From contig NZ_JAODBU010000008.1 of NCBI RefSeq assembly GCF_025336545.1, positions 62,001-126,000 of the forward strand: a stretch of DNA of 64,000 nucleotides, written 5' to 3'. The translations under genes and the position numbers were made by a program. This document shows, in pieces, positions 1 to 7,662 of this stretch; within the stretch, counting starts at the first letter, position 1, and every line of letters starts with the position of its first letter. The notes beneath the pieces were generated by a model. That model was not told the origin of the DNA. It searched no databases and was given only the letters and a program-made list of their open reading frames with translations. The stretch is from Eubacterium_U album. Its GTDB lineage: Bacteria; Bacillota; Clostridia; Lachnospirales; Lachnospiraceae.

Positions 1-462
1 ATATTTAAAATTTCCGACAACAACCTTGCATTTGGCTTTAACTTTTTTGGACTTAGACATACAGTAAACATATGTAGTGCCCTTTTTCTTTCCTGTAACA
101 ATGCCTTTTTTGTTGACTTTAGCAATAGATGGATTTTTGCTAACCCAGATTATGCCTTCTTTTTTCTTGTCAGTATAAAGTGCTTTAAGACTACGGGAAT
201 CCTTTTTGTTTAATCTTAAAACAGTTTTGTTAAGTGAAATTTTTTTTATCGTAGATTTAATTTTAGGCTTTTTCTTAACTATAGTAGTGTCTGTAGGTGT
301 ATTTGTAGTAGATGCTACAGTAGTGTCTGTAGTTGAAATAACCGTTGTTGATGTTTCAGGTATAACTGCAGAAGTAGTAATTTCCTCAGCCATTGTTATA
401 GTGGAACATATAAAAATTCCAAGTGCTGTTAAACATAATGTTTTTAAAAACTTTTTTTTCAT
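1..462 (-). CDS. Secreted Ig-like (Big_2-type) surface protein, N-terminal part
   Basis: The gene runs off the left edge; 154 codons are visible from the ATG at 462. Residues 1-25 form a signal peptide (MKKKFLKTLCLTALGIF, ending near TMAEE). Residues about 26-62 are a Thr/Ser-rich linker with repeated TDTT/TTxT motifs. From about 70 the sequence resembles a bacterial Ig-like group 2 domain (KISLNKTVLRL, then WVSKNPSIAKVNKKGIVTG, then GTTYVYC), the repeat fold common in clostridial cell-surface proteins. The ribosome site is ATGGAG. It is divergent from spoIIIAA. An exported wall or surface role is inferred; the catalytic or binding part, if any, lies outside the window. Confidence 0.75.
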   Translation of the reverse strand, partial: MKKKFLKTLCLTALGIFICSTITMAEEITTSAVIPETSTTVISTTDTTVASTTNTPTDTTIVKKKPKIKSTIKKISLNKTVLRLNKKDSRSLKALYTDKKKEGIIWVSKNPSIAKVNKKGIVTGKKKGTTYVYCMSKSKKVKAKCKVVVGNFKY

Positions 463-494
463 AAAAATCTCCATTCCATTGCAAGTAATAAATG

Positions 495-515
495 TAATCC
501 TAATAAAGGATTATA
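495..515 (-). promoter_or_regulatory. Possible -10 with overlapping inverted repeat upstream of the surface-protein gene
   Basis: On the minus strand a TATAAT sequence (510-515) overlaps an inverted repeat TAATCCT-N5-AGGATTA (495-513). No convincing -35 was found. The repeat could be an operator, or chance in AT-rich DNA. Confidence 0.3.
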
Positions 516-592
516 CTAATCAGATGCAAAAAATAAATTTATATATATATAACATAAATCCATTTTAAAGTCCAAATTAAAAAAAGTAAATA

Positions 593-620
593 GCATAATT
601 GTGGCATGTCCTCATATAAT
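593..620 (+). promoter_or_regulatory. Sigma-E-like promoter of the spoIIIA operon
   Basis: GCATAAT at 593-599, 13 bases, then CATATAAT at 613-620. This resembles the sporulation sigma-E consensus (ATATT-type -35, CATACAAT-type -10), which drives spoIIIA in Bacillus. The -10 ends only five bases before the spoIIIAA ATG, so the transcript would have almost no leader. The match is by eye. Confidence 0.5.
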
Positions 621-625
621 TCAAT

Positions 626-1471
626 ATGGGAAATGAAAGAAAGAATGTATTAGAGTATTTGCCACAAAAAATAGCCTTAGAAATAAAAAATAAAGTGCCT
701 GATATAGAGCAAATATTGGAAATTAGAATAAGGGTAAATAAACCGATTTGCGTTAGGACAATAAAAAAAGAATATGTAATCGATGAAATTAAAATTGAAA
801 ATACAGATATGAATCGGATATTTAACATAATTACGGAATTCTCTACATACGCATATGAAAATTCAATAAAAAAAGGATTTATTACCGTAAAAGGTGGGCA
901 TCGAATTGGAATTTGTGGTGAAGCAGTTTATGAAAATAATGAAATTAAATATATAAATAATGTATCGTATTTAAATTTCAGGTCTGCAAAAGAAATTATT
1001 GGATGTGCAAACGATTTATATGAAAAATTATATAAAAATAACATATTTAAAAATACTTTAATTATATCAGAGCCCGGAAAAGGAAAAACAACATTACTTA
1101 GGGACATTATAAGGCTTTTAAGTGATAAAGGTAAGTTCAATATATCTGTAATTGATGAGCGAAGCGAAATTGCGGCAAGTTATAAAGGAATGACTACAAA
1201 TGATTTGGGAATAAGAACAGATGTTATGACTGCATTTGAGAAAAAAGATGGAATAGTCATGGCAATACGTGCAATGGCTCCCGACATAATTGCTGTTGAT
1301 GAGATTGGAAATAAAGAAGATATAGAAGGTTTATATTTTGCTAAGCAAAGTGGGGTTGGTGTTATTGCTACAGCACATGGTAGCAATGTAAATGAAAAAG
1401 TGACAAAATATAAGGATTTGTTTAAAAAATATATTTATATAGAAGAGATTGGAGAATATGAATGTATATAA
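626..1471 (+). CDS. spoIIIAA: Stage III sporulation protein AA (secretion ATPase)
   Basis: 281 aa cytoplasmic ATPase of the SpoIIIA-SpoIIQ channel that links mother cell and forespore; the family is related to type II/IV secretion ATPases. The Walker A motif SEPGKGKTTLLRD lies at about 148-160 and the Walker B motif IIAVDEIG at about 221-228. The N-terminus (VLEYLPQKI...) matches where family members normally begin, and an in-frame stop at 617-619 excludes longer forms. No Shine-Dalgarno sequence precedes the ATG, and the promoter -10 sits five bases upstream, so a leaderless start is possible. It is the first gene of the eight-gene operon and overlaps spoIIIAB by 10 bases. Confidence 0.95.
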   Translation: MGNERKNVLEYLPQKIALEIKNKVPDIEQILEIRIRVNKPICVRTIKKEYVIDEIKIENTDMNRIFNIITEFSTYAYENSIKKGFITVKGGHRIGICGEAVYENNEIKYINNVSYLNFRSAKEIIGCANDLYEKLYKNNIFKNTLIISEPGKGKTTLLRDIIRLLSDKGKFNISVIDERSEIAASYKGMTTNDLGIRTDVMTAFEKKDGIVMAIRAMAPDIIAVDEIGNKEDIEGLYFAKQSGVGVIATAHGSNVNEKVTKYKDLFKKYIYIEEIGEYECI

Positions 1472-1986
1472 AGTTTATTGGAGCAGCATTTTTAATTGTA
1501 GCGGGTTGCATGTCGGGCAAAGAGATTAGTTCGAATTATTTAAATCGACTAAGGCAGCTTGAGGAAATAAAGAAAACAATTATTTTTATTTGTGGAGAAA
1601 TTAAATATAACAATTCGAATCTGGATTATGTTTTTACAAAAATATCCAAAAATTCCAAAGAATTTATAAAGGAGTTTTTGGAAAGTGTAGTTAAGGATTT
1701 GAATGGAAATACTGAAAGAGAAATAACAGATGTATGGTGCGAAAATGTAGAAAAAGAAATTAAGACGAAAACCAGTCTTGAAGCATCTGATTTAAATGAT
1801 TTAAAGGATATGGGAAATTTGCTTGGAATAACGGACAAGGATACTCAGATAAATAATATGAATCTATATTTAGAAAAAATCCAATTGCAAATAGACAAGC
1901 TTGAAAAAGAAAAGGATGAGAAATGTAGACTTTATAAAACAGTAGCCACGATGTTTGGTTTACTTATTGTTATAACGATAATTTAA
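1462..1986 (+). CDS. spoIIIAB: Stage III sporulation protein AB
   Basis: 174 aa, usual family length. An N-terminal hydrophobic segment (FIGAAFLIVAGCMSG) is followed by a mostly helical, charged region and a C-terminal membrane segment (TVATMFGLLIVITII). SpoIIIAB is the GspF/PilC-like inner-membrane component of the SpoIIIA complex and is thought to connect the AA ATPase to the membrane channel. It starts inside the end of spoIIIAA, which implies translational coupling, and precedes spoIIIAC by 10 bases. The sequence is weakly conserved; identity rests on size, topology and operon position. Confidence 0.92.
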   Translation: MYIKFIGAAFLIVAGCMSGKEISSNYLNRLRQLEEIKKTIIFICGEIKYNNSNLDYVFTKISKNSKEFIKEFLESVVKDLNGNTEREITDVWCENVEKEIKTKTSLEASDLNDLKDMGNLLGITDKDTQINNMNLYLEKIQLQIDKLEKEKDEKCRLYKTVATMFGLLIVITII

Positions 1987-1996
1987 TGGTGATGCT

Positions 1997-2191
1997 ATGG
2001 ATATAAGTATAATTTTTAAAATTGCTGCAGTTGGAATAATTGTTTCAGTAATAGGACAAATATTAAAACACAGCGGAAGGGAGGAACAGGCTTTTTTAAC
2101 AAGTCTTGCAGGATTAATACTGGTTCTTATGTGGATAATTCCTTATATATATGAGCTTTTTAATACTATAAAAAACCTGTTCGAATTATAA
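1997..2191 (+). CDS. spoIIIAC: Stage III sporulation protein AC
   Basis: 64 aa, two membrane spans (IIFKIAAVGIIVSVIGQIL and FLTSLAGLILVLMWIIPYI) joined by a short loop containing HSGREEQA, typical of SpoIIIAC. It is a small membrane subunit of the sporulation channel. GGTGATG upstream serves as ribosome site. Its stop codon directly abuts the spoIIIAD start, so the two are probably translationally coupled. Confidence 0.95.
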   Translation: MDISIIFKIAAVGIIVSVIGQILKHSGREEQAFLTSLAGLILVLMWIIPYIYELFNTIKNLFEL

Positions 2192-2572
2192 ATGTTTACC
2201 GTTGGAGTTTTAGGAATAATAATAGTTATTCTGACCCTGCAGTTAAAAAATATTAAAAGTGAATATAGTGTTGTAATTATGATTGTCGGCTGTGTAATTA
2301 TATTTTTTTATTCTATTTCAGGAATAATTAAAGTTGTTGAAATATTGAAAAAAATAATTAATGATACCGGTATAAATGACGAGCGAATTATAATTCTTCT
2401 CAAAATAATGGGAATATCTTACATTGCCGAGTTTGTATCAGATATTGCTAAAGATAGCGGATATAGCGCATTGTCAAATCAAATCCAAATTTATGGGAAA
2501 ATTACAATTCTTGTAGTAAGTGTTCCAATATTAGAATCGTTAATTAATTGTATAAATGGGTTGCTGTTATGA
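2192..2572 (+). CDS. spoIIIAD: Stage III sporulation protein AD
   Basis: 126 aa integral membrane protein with about four hydrophobic segments, and the family sequence LLKIMGISYIAEFVSDIAKDSG at about 65-86. SpoIIIAD is homologous in part to SpoIIIAC and belongs to the membrane part of the feeding channel. The ATG follows the spoIIIAC stop with no spacer and no visible ribosome site, so expression probably depends on coupling. The stop overlaps the spoIIIAE ATG (ATGA). Confidence 0.95.
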   Translation: MFTVGVLGIIIVILTLQLKNIKSEYSVVIMIVGCVIIFFYSISGIIKVVEILKKIINDTGINDERIIILLKIMGISYIAEFVSDIAKDSGYSALSNQIQIYGKITILVVSVPILESLINCINGLLL

Positions 2573-3693
2573 AAAGAATAATATTAGTTTCAATAATTGT
2601 AGGAATAATTTGCTGTAAAAGCGTTTATGCAAATGAATTTGAATCAAATACATATATTACACTTGATGATTTCGATTTAAAAGAAACACAAAATGTTATG
2701 CAGAGTGAAAAGTATTCCATTGATATAGATGAACTGTTACAGGAAATTTCTAAGGGAAATGTAATGGCTGCGGTAAATATAATTATCGATAATGTAAGAG
2801 ATAAATTGGAAAATCAGTTTAATGATATAAAACAGGTAATAATTACTATCATATTTACAACAGTATTTGCGGCATTGATTGTTAATTTCTCGTATTCATC
2901 ATCTAAAAATGGCGTTAATGAAATGGCATTTTATGCTTGCTATGTTTTGCAGATTTCTACACTAATGTATATTTTTCAAATTGCAATGGAAATTGGAGAA
3001 AAACTTGTTTTGTTTATATTACAGCTTATGGGTGCAATAATTCCTACATATTTGCTGGCGGTGGGAATTACAAGTCAGGCAACAGCACTTGGTTTCAATA
3101 GTCTTATTATGACACTTATAGCAGTAATAGAGGATGTCATATTGAATATTGTATTTCCTATGCTTAAAGTATATATGGCAATATCCATGGTTAATTCAAT
3201 TTCAAAAGAAGATCTTTTGTCAGGTATGGCAGATTTGATAAAAAAAGCAATTAATTTTATTTATAAGTTTATATTAGGGACAGTTACCGGACTTAATTTA
3301 ATTCAAAGTCTGATTCTGCCGACAACAGATTTAGCAAAAAATAATATAGCAAAGAAAATTATTTCAAATGTACCGATAGTTGGAAATGGGACTGACGCAG
3401 TAGCACAGATAATATTGAGTTCAGTAGGAATAATAAAAAACAGTATCGGGGTTCTTGCAATAATATTGATTGTATTTGTGTGCATTGTTCCAATGGTGAA
3501 AATGACTGCATATTCAGCTGTAGTTCAGATAAGTGGTGCAGTATTACAACCAATTGCAGATAAAAGAATATTGAATTGTATTAAGCAGACAAGTGAAGGA
3601 ATAAAACTATTAAACAGAGGGATAAGTGTTGTTGGTTTTTTATTTATTATTACAATTGCAATAATTTGTATTTCTACCGGCAATGGAGGATAA
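2569..3693 (+). CDS. spoIIIAE: Stage III sporulation protein AE
   Basis: 374 aa polytopic membrane protein, the largest SpoIIIA subunit. I start it at the ATG at 2569 overlapping the spoIIIAD stop, because that gives a good cleavable signal sequence (MKRIILVSIIVGIICCKSVYA). A start seven codons upstream (2548) is possible but would bury this. Downstream are an extracytoplasmic stretch (ANEFESN... to about 85) and seven or so hydrophobic helices, including GAIIPTYLLAVGITSQATALGF. It is a channel component with no known enzymatic activity. Confidence 0.93.
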   Translation: MKRIILVSIIVGIICCKSVYANEFESNTYITLDDFDLKETQNVMQSEKYSIDIDELLQEISKGNVMAAVNIIIDNVRDKLENQFNDIKQVIITIIFTTVFAALIVNFSYSSSKNGVNEMAFYACYVLQISTLMYIFQIAMEIGEKLVLFILQLMGAIIPTYLLAVGITSQATALGFNSLIMTLIAVIEDVILNIVFPMLKVYMAISMVNSISKEDLLSGMADLIKKAINFIYKFILGTVTGLNLIQSLILPTTDLAKNNIAKKIISNVPIVGNGTDAVAQIILSSVGIIKNSIGVLAIILIVFVCIVPMVKMTAYSAVVQISGAVLQPIADKRILNCIKQTSEGIKLLNRGISVVGFLFIITIAIICISTGNGG

Positions 3694-3695
3694 GG

Positions 3696-4001
3696 ATGTT
3701 TGAAGAATTAGCAGGATATATAAAAGGGATAGTTTTTTTTAGTCTTTTTGCAAATCTGATTTTAGATTTTATGCCAAACATAAACTATAAAAAATACATA
3801 AAAGTTTTAATTGGAATATTACTTATAATAGTTATTCTAAAACCTATTTTAAATTTTGATTTTTTGTTAAATGAAATTAATGACAAAGTGGATGATGTTT
3901 CATTTGAATTAAATAATGATTTACAGGTTGATGAAAAAATAAATGAAATGGAAACAAAAATTTATGAAAGAATTCTAGAAGGAGAGAACTTTGAAAGATG
4001 A
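3696..4001 (+). CDS. spoIIIAF: Stage III sporulation protein AF
   Basis: 101 aa starting MFEELAGYIKGIV. Two N-terminal membrane helices (IVFFSLFANLILDFM and YIKVLIGILLIIVILKPIL) are followed by a soluble tail; SpoIIIAF tails form ring-building-motif-like domains. The ATG at 3696 is chosen because a GGAGG sequence stands just before it; an in-frame ATG at 3666 would overlap spoIIIAE and has no ribosome site. It is shorter than the Bacillus protein (about 200 aa), so the extracytoplasmic domain is reduced. It overlaps spoIIIAG by 11 bases. Confidence 0.9.
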   Translation: MFEELAGYIKGIVFFSLFANLILDFMPNINYKKYIKVLIGILLIIVILKPILNFDFLLNEINDKVDDVSFELNNDLQVDEKINEMETKIYERILEGENFER

Positions 4002-4554
4002 TTTATTTTCGCAGTTGTATGAAAATATAAAAAAAATAGGACTTACAAAATGGATAATGCTTGGAATAGCAGGAGTATTATTGATTGCAAGTTCTTATTT
4101 AAAAAAAGATGAAGTAAATGAAAATAAAGCAAGGTATAGTCAGTATGAAGAAAAAAATACATTTAATCAGAAATACGAATATAAAGATGAGATTGAAAAA
4201 GAAGTTGAAGAACTTGTTAAAAACATAAAGGGGGTGAATAAGGCAAAAGTGATGATTACTTTAAAATCATCAGAAGAAAGAATCGTTAAAGAAGACAATG
4301 AAGTTGTTGTTGAAAATGATGAAAGGGAAACAAACAAAACGGGCAAAGAAAGTAAAAAAAACAACACAGTAATAGTAGATGGAGAGAATGGAGAACAGCC
4401 ATATGTAGTCAAAGAATTATATCCGCAGGTTGAAGGTGTGGCAGTGTGTATCAAAGGAAATTTTGATAGTGAAATAAAAAATAATATTATTAGTATAATT
4501 CAGGCATTATTTGATATTGAATCACATAAAATATCGGTAACAGAAATGAAATGA
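3991..4554 (+). CDS. spoIIIAG: Stage III sporulation protein AG
   Basis: 187 aa with a TTG start preceded by AAGGAGAG (3979-3986). One membrane helix (WIMLGIAGVLLIASSYL, about 20-36) anchors a C-terminal ring-building domain (EKEVEELVKNIKGVNKAKVMITL to VEGVAVCIKG). A low-complexity insert rich in E/N/K at about 100-130 separates parts of the domain. SpoIIIAG forms a large 30-fold ring in the intermembrane space in Bacillus. The start lies inside the spoIIIAF end. Confidence 0.93.
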   Translation: MKDDLFSQLYENIKKIGLTKWIMLGIAGVLLIASSYLKKDEVNENKARYSQYEEKNTFNQKYEYKDEIEKEVEELVKNIKGVNKAKVMITLKSSEERIVKEDNEVVVENDERETNKTGKESKKNNTVIVDGENGEQPYVVKELYPQVEGVAVCIKGNFDSEIKNNIISIIQALFDIESHKISVTEMK

Positions 4555-4565
4555 TAGGAGGAATC

Positions 4566-5180
4566 ATGAAAAAAATATTTAAAAAGAATCAGATAATAGT
4601 AACAGTTTTGGCAATACTAATTGTAATTGCAGGATACCTTAAGTATACGGATGCAAATTTTAATAACAAAAACAAAGAAGTTACAAATGAAATATATGAG
4701 TCTACATATGGAACTGATGACATATTAAGTAATGGAGAAATTGCAAGCCTCGATGAAAATGAAACAGGTGAAGCAGTGGAAGAAACAACACTTCAGCCGG
4801 GAGAAGCTGTAATGACCAGTTCGAAGCTTACGGATTTTATCATTCAGGCACGTATAGACAGAGAACAAATCCGCTCAAAAAACAAAGAAACATTATTAAA
4901 AGTTATAAATGACGAAACAGTAAGTGAAAAAGAAAAAACAAGTGCAGTAGAAGCAATGGTTGAGATTACCAAAAGTAGTGAGTTGGAAAATACAATAGAA
5001 ACATTGCTTGAGGCAAAAGGCTTTTCAAATGTAATTGTAACGCTTTCGGATAACCAGGTAGATGTAATTATAGATGAACAGGAAATAACAGACCAGAAGA
5101 GGGCACAAATAGAGGAAACGATTAAAAGAAAAACAGATATTAGCGCAGATAAAATTGTAATAACCCCTGCGCATAAGTAA
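4566..5180 (+). CDS. spoIIIAH: Stage III sporulation protein AH
   Basis: 204 aa: one membrane helix (IIVTVLAILIVIAGYLKYT), an acidic linker, then a YscJ/FliF-like ring domain (ENTIETLLEAKGFSNVIVTLSDNQVDVII). SpoIIIAH binds forespore SpoIIQ across the septal space. The ATG at 4566 is preferred over 4551 because AGGAGGA (4556-4562) precedes it. It is the last gene of the operon; the next promoter begins about 11 bases after its stop. Confidence 0.94.
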   Translation: MKKIFKKNQIIVTVLAILIVIAGYLKYTDANFNNKNKEVTNEIYESTYGTDDILSNGEIASLDENETGEAVEETTLQPGEAVMTSSKLTDFIIQARIDREQIRSKNKETLLKVINDETVSEKEKTSAVEAMVEITKSSELENTIETLLEAKGFSNVIVTLSDNQVDVIIDEQEITDQKRAQIEETIKRKTDISADKIVITPAHK

Positions 5181-5190
5181 GTAAATTAAG

Positions 5191-5219
5191 TTGTAAAAAT
5201 ACTGCCGCAATGATATACT
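5191..5219 (+). promoter_or_regulatory. Sigma-A promoter of the Asp23-family gene
   Basis: TTGTAA at 5191-5196, 17-base spacer, TATACT at 5214-5219. It gives a leader of about 37 nt ending in the AGGAGG site of the downstream gene. Confidence 0.65.
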
Positions 5220-5262
5220 TATACGTGACAAGCACAAAGATGAAATAATTAGGAGGCTTTAA

Positions 5263-5634
5263 ATGGAAGAAAAGAGAACTACTTATACTATATATGAAGG
5301 TGGAGAAGTTGGAGAAGTTGAAATCAATGATGATGTAATCGCAGTGATTGCAGCTGTTGCAGCAATGGAAGTTGAAGGAGTAGCTTCAATGGCAGGCAAT
5401 ATAACAGCTGATATAGTTGCTAAACTCGGAATGAAAAAACTTTCAAAGGGAGTAAAGGTTACAGTATCAGAAAACAGCATGGTTATCGACTTATCATTAA
5501 ACCTGGAATATGGAACAAATATTTTAGAAGCTTCTAAAGCAGTTCAGAGTAAGGTTAAAAGCTCTGTAGAGAATATGACAGGATTGAATGTCGATGTAGT
5601 CAATGTCAACATCGCAAGTGTAGAAGTAAAATAA
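5263..5634 (+). CDS. yqhY: Asp23/Gls24 family envelope stress protein (YqhY-like)
   Basis: 123 aa single Asp23/Gls24 domain: start (GEVEINDDVIAVIAAVAAMEVEGVASM), the family signature around ASMAGN at 41-46, and a C-terminal amphipathic helix (ASKAVQSKVKSSVENMTGLNV). The position between spoIIIAH and nusB equals Bacillus yqhY, which is linked to control of acetyl-CoA carboxylase and lies behind accBC; here accBC is missing from the locus. It has an AGGAGG site, its own promoter and its own terminator, so it appears to be a monocistronic unit. Function in this organism is inferred from family only. Confidence 0.88.
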   Translation: MEEKRTTYTIYEGGEVGEVEINDDVIAVIAAVAAMEVEGVASMAGNITADIVAKLGMKKLSKGVKVTVSENSMVIDLSLNLEYGTNILEASKAVQSKVKSSVENMTGLNVDVVNVNIASVEVK

Positions 5635-5649
5635 TAATACCTTAAAAGC

Positions 5650-5676
5650 GGGTGTCATTTATGACACCCTTTTTTG
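5650..5676 (+). terminator. Rho-independent terminator of the Asp23-family gene
   Basis: Perfect 9-bp stem GGGTGTCAT / ATGACACCC (5650-5658 with 5661-5669) followed by TTTTTT. Confidence 0.9.
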
Positions 5677-5696
5677 GGATATAGATTGATGATTGT

Positions 5697-5726
5697 ATGA
5701 CATGATATGATTTATATAGATATACT
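5697..5726 (+). promoter_or_regulatory. Sigma-A promoter of the nusB operon
   Basis: ATGACA at 5697-5702, 18-base spacer, TATACT at 5721-5726. The -10 lies inside a duplicated 19-base block, so a second TATACT exists at 5741-5746 without a recognisable -35. Confidence 0.5.
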
Positions 5727-5746
5727 TTGATTTATATAGATATACT
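5708..5746 (+). repeat. Two tandem copies of a 19-base promoter segment
   Basis: TGATTTATATAGATATACT occurs at 5708-5726 and identically at 5728-5746 (period 20). Each copy carries a TATACT hexamer. Confidence 0.9.
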
Positions 5747-5796
5747 AGTTGGGTTATGAAAATATTCGCTTAGTAATTAAAACTTAGGAGGCAGAT

Positions 5797-6252
5797 ATGA
5801 ATAGAACGGAAATAAGAGAAAACACATTTAAATTACTTTTTTGTAAAGAATTTCATAGTAAAGAAGATATGGGAGAACAATATAAACTTTACATGGAATC
5901 CTTAGAAGATGAAGAAAGAGAAAAGACTAATAAGATTATTAGTGAAGATAGTGTAGAAGAATTAATTCCATTTGAAGATAAAGAATATATAGTAGAGAGA
6001 GTTAACAAAATAATTGATGCAATTCCTGAAATTGATAAAGCAATTGATGAAGTCGCAGTAGGTTGGAAGACTGACAGAATGGGAAAAGTTGAATTGTCTA
6101 TATTAAGACTTGCATATTATGAAATGGCTATGGATGATGAAGTTCCGGGAAAAGTTGCAGTTGATCAGGCTGTTATATTAGCAAAGAAATATGGAAGTGA
6201 TAATGCACCTGCATTTATTAATGGAATTTTAGCTAAGTTATTTCAGGAGTAA
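5797..6252 (+). CDS. nusB: Transcription antitermination factor NusB
   Basis: 151 aa, usual length. It begins REIRENTFKLLFCKEF, the NusB RxxAxQxLYxxE region, and ends with DEVPGKVAVDQAVILAKKYGSDNAPAFINGILAKL, the strongest family signature. NusB binds boxA RNA with NusE (S10) in rRNA antitermination complexes. AGGAGG precedes the ATG. It starts a closely packed operon (nusB-xseA-xseB-ispA-dxs-tlyA-nadK-argR-recN); Bacillus folD, normally next, is absent. Confidence 0.96.
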   Translation: MNRTEIRENTFKLLFCKEFHSKEDMGEQYKLYMESLEDEEREKTNKIISEDSVEELIPFEDKEYIVERVNKIIDAIPEIDKAIDEVAVGWKTDRMGKVELSILRLAYYEMAMDDEVPGKVAVDQAVILAKKYGSDNAPAFINGILAKLFQE

Positions 6253-6255
6253 ATA

Positions 6256-7461
6256 ATGAAATCAGTATATTCAGTATCTCAGGTAAACTCTTACATTAAA
6301 AATATGTTTACTCAGGATTTTGTTTTGAACAGTATATATATAAAAGGTGAAGTAAGTAATTGTAAATATCATATGTCAGGTCATATTTATTTTTCGCTAA
6401 AAGATAAAGGTGGTGTTATTTCCGGTGTAATGTTTGCAGGTAACAGAGGCGGACTTAATTTTACATTAAAAGAAGGACAAGATGTTATTGTTCTTGGAAG
6501 TGTTTCAGTATATGAAAAAAGTGGATCATATCAGGTATATGCAAAACAGATAATGCTAGATGGAGCAGGACAACTTTATCAGAAATACGAAGAATTAAAG
6601 AAAGAGTTAGAAGAAATGGGCATGTTTGACATTATGTACAAACAGCCTATTCCTAAATATGCCACAAAAATCGGAATATGCACAGCAAGTACAGGAGCAG
6701 CTATTCAGGATATAAGAAATATATCTTCAAGACGTAATCCATATGTTCAATTATATTTATATCCGGCAATCGTACAAGGCGAGAATGCAGTTGCAAGCAT
6801 TGTACAAGGACTTAGGTATTTAGATGAAATGGACATGGATGTTATAATTGTAGGACGTGGTGGTGGTTCTATAGAAGATTTATGGGCGTTTAATGAAGAA
6901 GCAGTTGCAAGAACAATTTTTAATATGAAAACGCCGGTAATATCAGCTGTTGGGCATGAAACAGATACTACAATAGCTGATTATGTAGCTGATTTGCGAG
7001 CACCAACACCATCAGCAGCTGCAGAATTAGCTGTTTTTGATTACAATGAATTTAAAAATAAGTTATTCCAATATAAAAGAACTCTTGAAAATAAACTTGA
7101 AAGAGAAATTCAAAAGAATAGAATTTTAGTTAAAAATTATGAGGCAAGAGTAAATTATGTAAGTCCTAAAAATCAACTGTTAACAAAGAAACAATACGTA
7201 GATGAACTTTTTACTAAAATGGAGAATTTATTTAAAAATAAATTAACAAATGATAAACATACTTTGGGAATTTTAGCAGAACGTTTAAATGGTTTATCAC
7301 CATTAAATAAATTATCTAATGGATATGCGTATATAACTGATGATAATTTGCATACTATTACTTCTGTCGGACAGATTGATGTAGGAGAAAAGGTATTGTT
7401 AAATCTTAAAGATGGAAAAGTAACAAGTGTCGTAGAAAAAATTGAAAAAGGGAGTTTATAA
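6256..7461 (+). CDS. xseA: Exodeoxyribonuclease VII large subunit
   Basis: 401 aa. An N-terminal OB fold (YSVSQVNSYIKNMFTQDFVLNSIYIKGEVSNCKYHMSGH) is followed by the catalytic domain with CTASTGAAIQDI, DVIIVGRGGGSIEDLWAFNEE and PVISAVGHETDTTIADYVADLRAPTPSAAAE, then a long coiled coil and a C-terminal segment (LSPLNKLSNGYAYI). Together with XseB it degrades single-stranded DNA to oligonucleotides in the cytoplasm. It lies three bases after nusB and directly before xseB, matching the required partner. Confidence 0.97.
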   Translation: MKSVYSVSQVNSYIKNMFTQDFVLNSIYIKGEVSNCKYHMSGHIYFSLKDKGGVISGVMFAGNRGGLNFTLKEGQDVIVLGSVSVYEKSGSYQVYAKQIMLDGAGQLYQKYEELKKELEEMGMFDIMYKQPIPKYATKIGICTASTGAAIQDIRNISSRRNPYVQLYLYPAIVQGENAVASIVQGLRYLDEMDMDVIIVGRGGGSIEDLWAFNEEAVARTIFNMKTPVISAVGHETDTTIADYVADLRAPTPSAAAELAVFDYNEFKNKLFQYKRTLENKLEREIQKNRILVKNYEARVNYVSPKNQLLTKKQYVDELFTKMENLFKNKLTNDKHTLGILAERLNGLSPLNKLSNGYAYITDDNLHTITSVGQIDVGEKVLLNLKDGKVTSVVEKIEKGSL

Positions 7462-7662
7462 ATGAGTAAGGCAAGTACAATCGAAGAAAATTTTACTAAA
7501 CTCGAAGAAATAATTGAAAAAATGGAGTCAGAAGATGTTACATTAGAAACATCTTTTGATTTATATTCAAAAGGATTAAAATTAATAAAAGACTGTAATG
7601 ATAAGATAGATAAAGTTGAAAAGGAAATGAAAGTGATTGAAGGTGGTAGTGAAGATGAATAA
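7462..7662 (+). CDS. xseB: Exodeoxyribonuclease VII small subunit
   Basis: 66 aa, two helices (TIEENFTKLEEIIEKMESEDVTLETSFDLYSKGLKLIKDCNDKI), the standard XseB fold. It packs on the XseA coiled coil. The ATG follows the xseA stop without spacing, behind AAAGGGAG within the xseA end. Its last codons overlap the ispA start by eight bases. Confidence 0.95.
   Translation: MSKASTIEENFTKLEEIIEKMESEDVTLETSFDLYSKGLKLIKDCNDKIDKVEKEMKVIEGGSEDE

Noticed and set aside
206..568. Plus-strand 120-codon frame
   Set aside because: It is antisense to the minus-strand secreted protein, which has a signal peptide, an Ig-like domain and a ribosome site.
5181..5262. accB/accC remnants between spoIIIAH and the Asp23-family gene
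   Set aside because: The gap is only 82 bases and holds a promoter; no biotin-carrier or carboxylase sequence is present.
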